The notes below the pieces were generated by a model that saw only the letters and a program-made list of their open reading frames with translations, was not told the DNA's origin and searched no databases. This document shows positions 33,144 to 33,845 of a stretch of DNA of 33,845 nucleotides, piece by piece; positions within the stretch are counted from its first letter, which is position 1, and each line of letters starts with the position of its first letter. This DNA comes from Actinomycetota bacterium (GTDB lineage Bacteria > Actinomycetota > Acidimicrobiia > Acidimicrobiales > Ilumatobacteraceae), in NCBI GenBank assembly GCA_026393535.1, contig JAPKZY010000044.1, forward strand, positions 1-33,845, given 5' to 3'. Made by a program: the position numbers and the translations under genes.

Positions 33144-33845
33144 GCTGATGGTTTCTTTCGAGAACCACGTTTAGCACGAGGAGGTTTTGAAGTTTGCAAG
33201 AATGTCAACGGATCATCTATCACTTCATGACGTGTGCCCCATGACGAGGCCAGCGCCTGACCCATTGCAACAGCAGGTAAGGCAAGAATGGCACCAACTG
33301 GCCCGAGAACAGCGCCGCCAACAAGTGCGCCGCCAAATGCCAGCGCAGGGTGTAATTCCAATGTTCGTGCAGTCACCTTTGGTGCAAACAGGTAATTCTC
33401 CACTTGTTGATACACCGCGATGAATCCGATGACGACCAAGGCTTTAATTGGTGAATCCACAAATGTCAACACCAATGGCAACACACCGGCAATGTATGTA
33501 CCGATGACGGGCAAGAACTGCGAAACGAACCCGACCCACAGCGCCATTGCAATTGGTGCAGGAATTCCAATGGCTTGAAATGCGATCCAGTGAAAGAAAG
33601 CTGAAATCACTGCAAGCAACGCGCGCGAGTACAGATACCCACCAGTTTTCGTAATTGCTAACTCCCATGCATTCAACACTTGTCGTTGACGGTCGGGCCG
33701 CAAACGGGAGCAAATTGAACGGCGCAATCGTGGTCCATCCGCAACTAAGTAATACGAGAACAGCATCACAGTAAACATCTGAAAGAGCACGCCAAGAGCT
33801 TGGACTGAAAGGTTAAACACTTTGTCTTGTTGTGAATTAATAAAA
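33140..33845 (-). CDS. AI-2E family permease, N-terminal part outside the window
   Basis: The 3' part of an AI-2E family transporter (PF01594) is present, and the reading frame stays open to the window edge. Features are SYYLVADGPRLRR, a membrane-rich core with FVSQFLPVIGTYIAG, QQVENYLFAPKVTARTLELH and the final GAVLGPVGAILALPAVA, all characteristic of this family. The C-terminus is basic (PRAKRGSRKK). Members are diverse; most are of unknown transport function, and quorum-signal export is not implied. It overlaps the asparaginase start by four bases. Confidence 0.92.
   Translation of the reverse strand, partial: FINSQQDKVFNLSVQALGVLFQMFTVMLFSYYLVADGPRLRRSICSRLRPDRQRQVLNAWELAITKTGGYLYSRALLAVISAFFHWIAFQAIGIPAPIAMALWVGFVSQFLPVIGTYIAGVLPLVLTFVDSPIKALVVIGFIAVYQQVENYLFAPKVTARTLELHPALAFGGALVGGAVLGPVGAILALPAVAMGQALASSWGTRHEVIDDPLTFLQTSKPPRAKRGSRKKPSA

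Noticed and set aside
1-33845. CRISPR array, tRNA genes, prophage or insertion sequence
   Set aside because: No regularly spaced repeats, cloverleaf-like segments, transposase or integrase motifs were seen anywhere in the window.

Overview
The window reads as a gene-dense chromosomal segment of a moderate-GC actinobacterium, most likely an aquatic Acidimicrobiia (Ilumatobacter-like or acIV-like) lineage. This is inferred from the mix of FadE-type acyl-CoA dehydrogenase, Baeyer-Villiger monooxygenase and DUF2071 genes, an SCO6745-family protein, Thr-rich TTTVP-style linkers in exported proteins, and base composition near one half GC by eye. About 34 genes fill almost everything. No gene-free stretch reaches 300 bases. 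I see no tRNA, rRNA, insertion sequence, prophage or CRISPR array.

Layout. 31-4375 (minus) is an operon of a metal-dependent amidohydrolase, a Baeyer-Villiger monooxygenase and an acyl-CoA dehydrogenase interrupted by one in-frame TGA. 4446-7560 (plus) holds a phytanoyl-CoA-dioxygenase-like oxygenase overlapping an HD-domain oxygenase that resembles PhnZ, then surE and an SCO6745-family gene. 7557-8762 has a DUF2071 gene and a SRPBCC gene. 8759-12336 is a small aromatic ring-cleavage cluster: flavin hydroxylase, TetR regulator, VOC dioxygenase-like protein, and a divergent fumarylacetoacetate-hydrolase-family enzyme. A perfect palindrome lies in its divergent promoter. 12349-14839 (minus) is an operon of a Gfo/Idh/MocA oxidoreductase, a small membrane protein and an SDR. 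14938-17689 (plus) encodes an APH-like kinase, an AhpD-like protein and a serine hydrolase. 17655-20715 (minus) encodes a DUF2157-like membrane protein and an OafA-type acyltransferase.

20841-23228 (plus) is a complete polar amino-acid ABC importer, followed by a DUF2786 protein coupled to an HExxH zincin-like protein and then a nitroreductase. 25083-27368 (minus) carries a formylglycine-type hydrolase closest, from memory, to phosphonate monoester hydrolases, and an alpha/beta hydrolase. 27436-30900 (plus) is a compact three-gene unit: two unrecognised proteins, one with a coiled coil, and an exported phosphodiester-glycosidase-like protein. A LapA-like protein, an MBL hydrolase, an L-asparaginase of the Rhizobium etli type and the C-terminal part of an AI-2E family permease complete the window.

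The main biological theme is oxidative scavenging of organic molecules, with two separate hints of phosphonate use: the PhyH/PhnZ-like pair and the phosphonate-monoester-hydrolase-like enzyme. Gene packing is extreme. Many same-strand neighbours share ATGA or GTGA, and four of six convergent pairs share a four-base stop-codon overlap.
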